Made by a program: the position numbers and the translations under genes. The notes below the pieces were generated by a model that saw nothing but the letters and a program-made list of their open reading frames with translations, made no database searches and was not told the DNA's origin. Positions 61,545 to 64,000 of a stretch of DNA of 64,000 nucleotides are shown piece after piece (position 1 is the stretch's first letter; every line of letters starts with the position of its first letter). This DNA is from Streptomyces sp. Isolate_45 (lineage in GTDB: Bacteria; Actinomycetota; Actinomycetes; Streptomycetales; Streptomycetaceae), in NCBI RefSeq assembly GCF_024721315.2, contig NZ_JANFAK020000001.1, positions 62,001-126,000 on the forward strand, read 5' to 3'.

Positions 61545-61677
61545 CTGACATCCCTTCCCCCGTGCCGAACACTTCCCCACGAAGATCAACTTGCCGGGTC
61601 GGAGCAGGCGGAGGGAAGGGCTCCGCCGCCACCCGCACGCGCGCCCCGCGAGGCGGACGGGAGTTCGACGACAGGCC

Positions 61678-62448
61678 CTAGACCACCGGCGCCCGACCGA
61701 TCACCACCGTCGCGTACAGCTCCTCCGAGGTGACGGCCCTGACCGCGAGCCCGCCCGCCGTCAGGGCGGAGGCCGTCACCGGCGACTGTCGGGCGCTGGT
61801 CTCGATCAGCAGGTGCCCGCCCGGGGCCAGCCAGCGCACGGCCTCCGCGGCGACCCGCCGGTGTACGTCCAGGCCGTCCGCGCCCCCGTCGAGGGAGACG
61901 AGCGGTTCGTGGTCCCGGGCCTCCGGCGGCATGAAGCCGATCTCCTCCGTCGGCACGTACGGGGCGTTGACCACCAGCACGTCCACCCGCCCCCGCAGCT
62001 CCGTCGGGAGCGCCGCGTACAGGTCGCCCTCCCAGACCGAGCCCCCGTACGGGGCCACGTTCCGCCGCGCGTACGTCAGCGCCGCCGGGTCGATGTCGGC
62101 GGCGTGCAGCTCGACCCCGCCGGGGACCTGGGAGGCCACCGCCGCGCCCAGGGCACCGACCCCGCAGCACAGGTCCAGTACGACCCCTCCGGGCCGGGTC
62201 AGCACGACGGCCTCCTGCACCAGGAACTCGGTGCGCCGGCGCGGTACGAACGCTCCCGCGCCGACCTGCACGCGCAGCCCGCCGAACTCCGCCCAGCCCA
62301 CGACGTGCTCCAGCGGTTCCCCGGCGACCCGGCGGGCGACCATCCCGGCCAGGTGTCCGTCATCGGTGGCGGCCCCGACCAGCAGGTCCGCCTCCTCCTC
62401 CGCGAAAACGCAGCCGGCGGCGCGCAGGCGTTCCACGATCGATGCCAC
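61678..62448 (-). CDS. PrmC/HemK-like protein N5-glutamine methyltransferase
   Basis: 256 residues from GTG 62448 (VASIVERLRAAGCVF), with GAGGA upstream; the frame continues to 62547. FVPRRRTEFLVQEAVVL, SAM motif VLDLCCGVGALGAAVASQVP and VDVLVVNAPYVPTEEIGFMP correspond to PrmC. However the catalytic NPPY motif is NAPY here, as in a paralogous actinobacterial group. Target probably not the release factors; unknown. Confidence 0.85.
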   Translation of the reverse strand: MASIVERLRAAGCVFAEEEADLLVGAATDDGHLAGMVARRVAGEPLEHVVGWAEFGGLRVQVGAGAFVPRRRTEFLVQEAVVLTRPGGVVLDLCCGVGALGAAVASQVPGGVELHAADIDPAALTYARRNVAPYGGSVWEGDLYAALPTELRGRVDVLVVNAPYVPTEEIGFMPPEARDHEPLVSLDGGADGLDVHRRVAAEAVRWLAPGGHLLIETSARQSPVTASALTAGGLAVRAVTSEELYATVVIGRAPVV

Positions 62449-62525
62449 GGTGATTCGGTCCTCTTCGGTCGTCGGGAGGTGCGCGTCACGGGCGTACGCG
62501 TCACGGGCGGCGCTCGCGCCGCCGG

Positions 62526-63770
62526 TCAGAAGACGTCCGGGCACCACGGCCGGCGCGCGGTGCGGAACACCGCGTCCGCGAGGGCGAGGGCCCCGGGCCG
62601 GGCCTCGGTCACCTCGCCCAGCGCCGCCAGCCGTACGGCCGAGGCGTCACCGAGGTACAGGGCGCCGAGCGCGGCCGCGTCGAGCCGCAGGTCGGCGGGC
62701 TCCTCCGTACGGGAACAGGTGCCGGCGCCCGCGTCGAGGCGGTAGCGGCCCTCCGCCGGGCCGCCGGGGTCGGCGACCTCCAGGACGAGCACGCCGGGAA
62801 CCTCGTACGTCCGCGCGGCCAGTGCCCGTACGACGTCCAGCACCCGCACCCACAGGAAGTCGGCGGCGGTCACCAGCGCGGCCGCGCGCGGGTCCGGCAG
62901 CAGTTGCGGGAGGAGGTCGTCGGGGGCCCGGTAGCCGGTGCGGACCCGGGTCACCCAGTCGACGGAGCACAGGAAGTGCCACAGCGCCCGCTCCGCGTCG
63001 GGGGTCAGCGCGATCAGGTCGCGGACGCGCAGCGTGTTCTGCGGGGTCTTGGCGGCGGTCCAGTGCTCGTCGGCGCCGTAGGTGACGAGACCGGCGACCT
63101 CGCCCCCGGCCGTCCGGTACACGGCGTGGAACTTGTCCTTGTACGGGGAGTGCGACATCGCCTGCACGCCCGTCGCCACGTCCCACCAGCGCGCGTCCCG
63201 GTCGACCACGCCGTGCGCGGTGGCCCGCAGCCGTTCGTGCAGGGCGGGACCGACCCGCCGCACCTCGGCGGCGTCCACCAGGTCGATCCGGCCGCCGTCG
63301 GCGGGGACGGACAGCCGGCGGTCGAGTCCGGTGCGCGGTACGTCGATCTCCCACTCGGCGAGGGAGGTCGCGGGGCCGAAGCCGTAGCGCCCGTAGATCG
63401 GGTACTCGGCGGCGATCAGGGTGGCCAGGACGTCGCCGCGCTCCCCGGCGGCCGCAAGCTCGGCGGCCATCATCCGGGTCAGCAGGCCCTGGCGGCGGTG
63501 GGTGGGCAGCACGGCGACGGAGGAGATCGCGCTGCACGGGACGACGGCCCCGCCCGGGACGGTCAGTTCCTGGGCGAAGGACCGGAAACTCGCGACGCAG
63601 CGGCCCGTCCCGCGGTCGAAGCCGCCCTGGAGGCGGGCGAGGTCGCTGTGCTCGGCCCGTTGGGCCACATCGGATTCCGTCACCCGGGTCGCGGTGAGGA
63701 AGCCGGTGTTCAGGGCTTGCATCCAGTCGGGGATCTCGGACGCGGTGATCGGGCGGACGTCAGCACTCAT
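62526..63770 (-). CDS. Eis-like GNAT acetyltransferase
   Basis: 414 residues. Two GNAT-like halves and a C-terminal sterol-carrier-like domain: [20 protein letters not shown] (acetyl-CoA loop, near 90-110), [40 protein letters not shown], and the free C-terminus [13 protein letters not shown]. This is the Eis architecture (enhanced intracellular survival), known to acetylate aminoglycosides at several amines in mycobacteria; the natural role in Streptomyces is open. Confidence 0.92.
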   Translation of the reverse strand: MSADVRPITASEIPDWMQALNTGFLTATRVTESDVAQRAEHSDLARLQGGFDRGTGRCVASFRSFAQELTVPGGAVVPCSAISSVAVLPTHRRQGLLTRMMAAELAAAGERGDVLATLIAAEYPIYGRYGFGPATSLAEWEIDVPRTGLDRRLSVPADGGRIDLVDAAEVRRVGPALHERLRATAHGVVDRDARWWDVATGVQAMSHSPYKDKFHAVYRTAGGEVAGLVTYGADEHWTAAKTPQNTLRVRDLIALTPDAERALWHFLCSVDWVTRVRTGYRAPDDLLPQLLPDPRAAALVTAADFLWVRVLDVVRALAARTYEVPGVLVLEVADPGGPAEGRYRLDAGAGTCSRTEEPADLRLDAAALGALYLGDASAVRLAALGEVTEARPGALALADAVFRTARRPWCPDVF

Positions 63771-63897
63771 AACGGCTCACGCTAATCGCCCGGACGGCCG
63801 GGGTCGCCCGATTTTCACGCTGCCCGCCCCGCCCCGGAGCGGACCGGGCCGTCGGGGCCGCGCCGCCCGTTCGGGAGGCCTCCCGGGACGACGGGCC

Positions 63898-64000
63898 CTA
63901 GGCCAGCAGGTCGTCCACCTGCGCCTCGCCCTCCCGGTAGCGGCGGGTGATCTCCGCGCTGCAGTCGTCCGCCATCCGCTGGAGCTGCTGCCGGCGCCGC
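63898..64000 (-). CDS. C-terminal end of an unidentified gene (5' part outside window)
   Basis: The last 33 residues are visible, reading QQLQRMADDCSAEITRRYRE then GEAQVDDLLA and TAG. Helical, charged, with one Cys. Too short to identify. Confidence 0.6.
   Translation of the reverse strand, partial: RRRQQLQRMADDCSAEITRRYREGEAQVDDLLA

Noticed and set aside
59635..61638. Long reverse-strand extension upstream of the HxlR gene
   Set aside because: It runs antisense through the imine-reductase gene and out of frame through the sigma-factor gene; the HxlR protein starts at 59634.

Overview
The window is high-GC DNA typical of a Streptomyces chromosome. It shows strong third-position GC, GTG/TTG starts, GGAGG-type ribosome binding sites and a gene order recalled from the Streptomyces core (otsB - nagKA - cdgB; rlmB - cysS - ispF - ispD - carD; phoP/phoR - phoU; gpmA; mshA). 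About 60 genes are supported. Both ends cut genes: otsB at the left and an unidentified C-terminus at the right.

Layout. 1-5.9 kb: trehalose-6-phosphate phosphatase (partial), a DUF3263 protein, an orphan sugar-binding lipoprotein, the N-acetylglucosamine genes nagK-nagA with DasR-type (dre) sites, and a PfkB kinase. 5.9-13 kb: a carbohydrate-binding membrane protein, the diguanylate cyclase CdgB, a flavin reductase, ribosome-rescue factor ArfB, a TerD protein, an acetyltransferase and an M1 metallopeptidase lipoprotein. 12.9-16.1 kb: the haem/redox sensing set HbpS / SenS-SenR, with an eight-copy 28-bp tandem repeat between hbpS and senS. 16.3-17.6 kb: a hypothetical and a pentapeptide-repeat protein.

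17.8-26.7 kb is an integrative element of about 8.9 kb that splits a GNAT acetyltransferase gene. The old 3' end of that gene is stranded at the left junction; the element supplies a substitute 3' end at the right junction, so the gene there is intact. Cargo: a large serine recombinase, several uncharacterised genes, a long nested hairpin, an Scr1-family regulator with a DUF6879 partner, three tiny overlapping genes, and a 48-residue glycine-rich peptide translationally coupled to a PIMT-like methyltransferase. That last pair looks like a two-gene aspartimide (imiditide-type) RiPP system and is the best candidate for an undescribed system here.

26.6-33.8 kb: antibiotic-kinase-like protein, DsbA-like lipoprotein, FAD oxidoreductase, tRNA-Thr(TGT), a frameshifted IS605/IS1341-type TnpB gene with a probable omega-RNA end, and msiK preceded by another dre site. 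34-43 kb: nucleotidyltransferase, DoxX protein, rlmB, cysS, ispF, ispD, carD and a lipoprotein. 43-54.6 kb: phoP-phoR / phoU with PHO-box-like repeats, a tiny cysteine-rich protein, a lectin-like secreted protein, gpmA, an MFS transporter, YbjN protein, mshA (with a SigR-like promoter), a methyltransferase and an NlpC/P60 peptidase. 55-64 kb: a receiver-PP2C phosphatase, DUF2516 and HbhA-like proteins, several small regulators and enzymes, a SigJ-like ECF sigma factor, a PrmC-like methyltransferase and an Eis-like acetyltransferase.

Together the nagK/nagA, sugar-binding protein and msiK promoters suggest a shared DasR aminosugar regulon in this window. All identifications come from reading the sequence; no database search was run.
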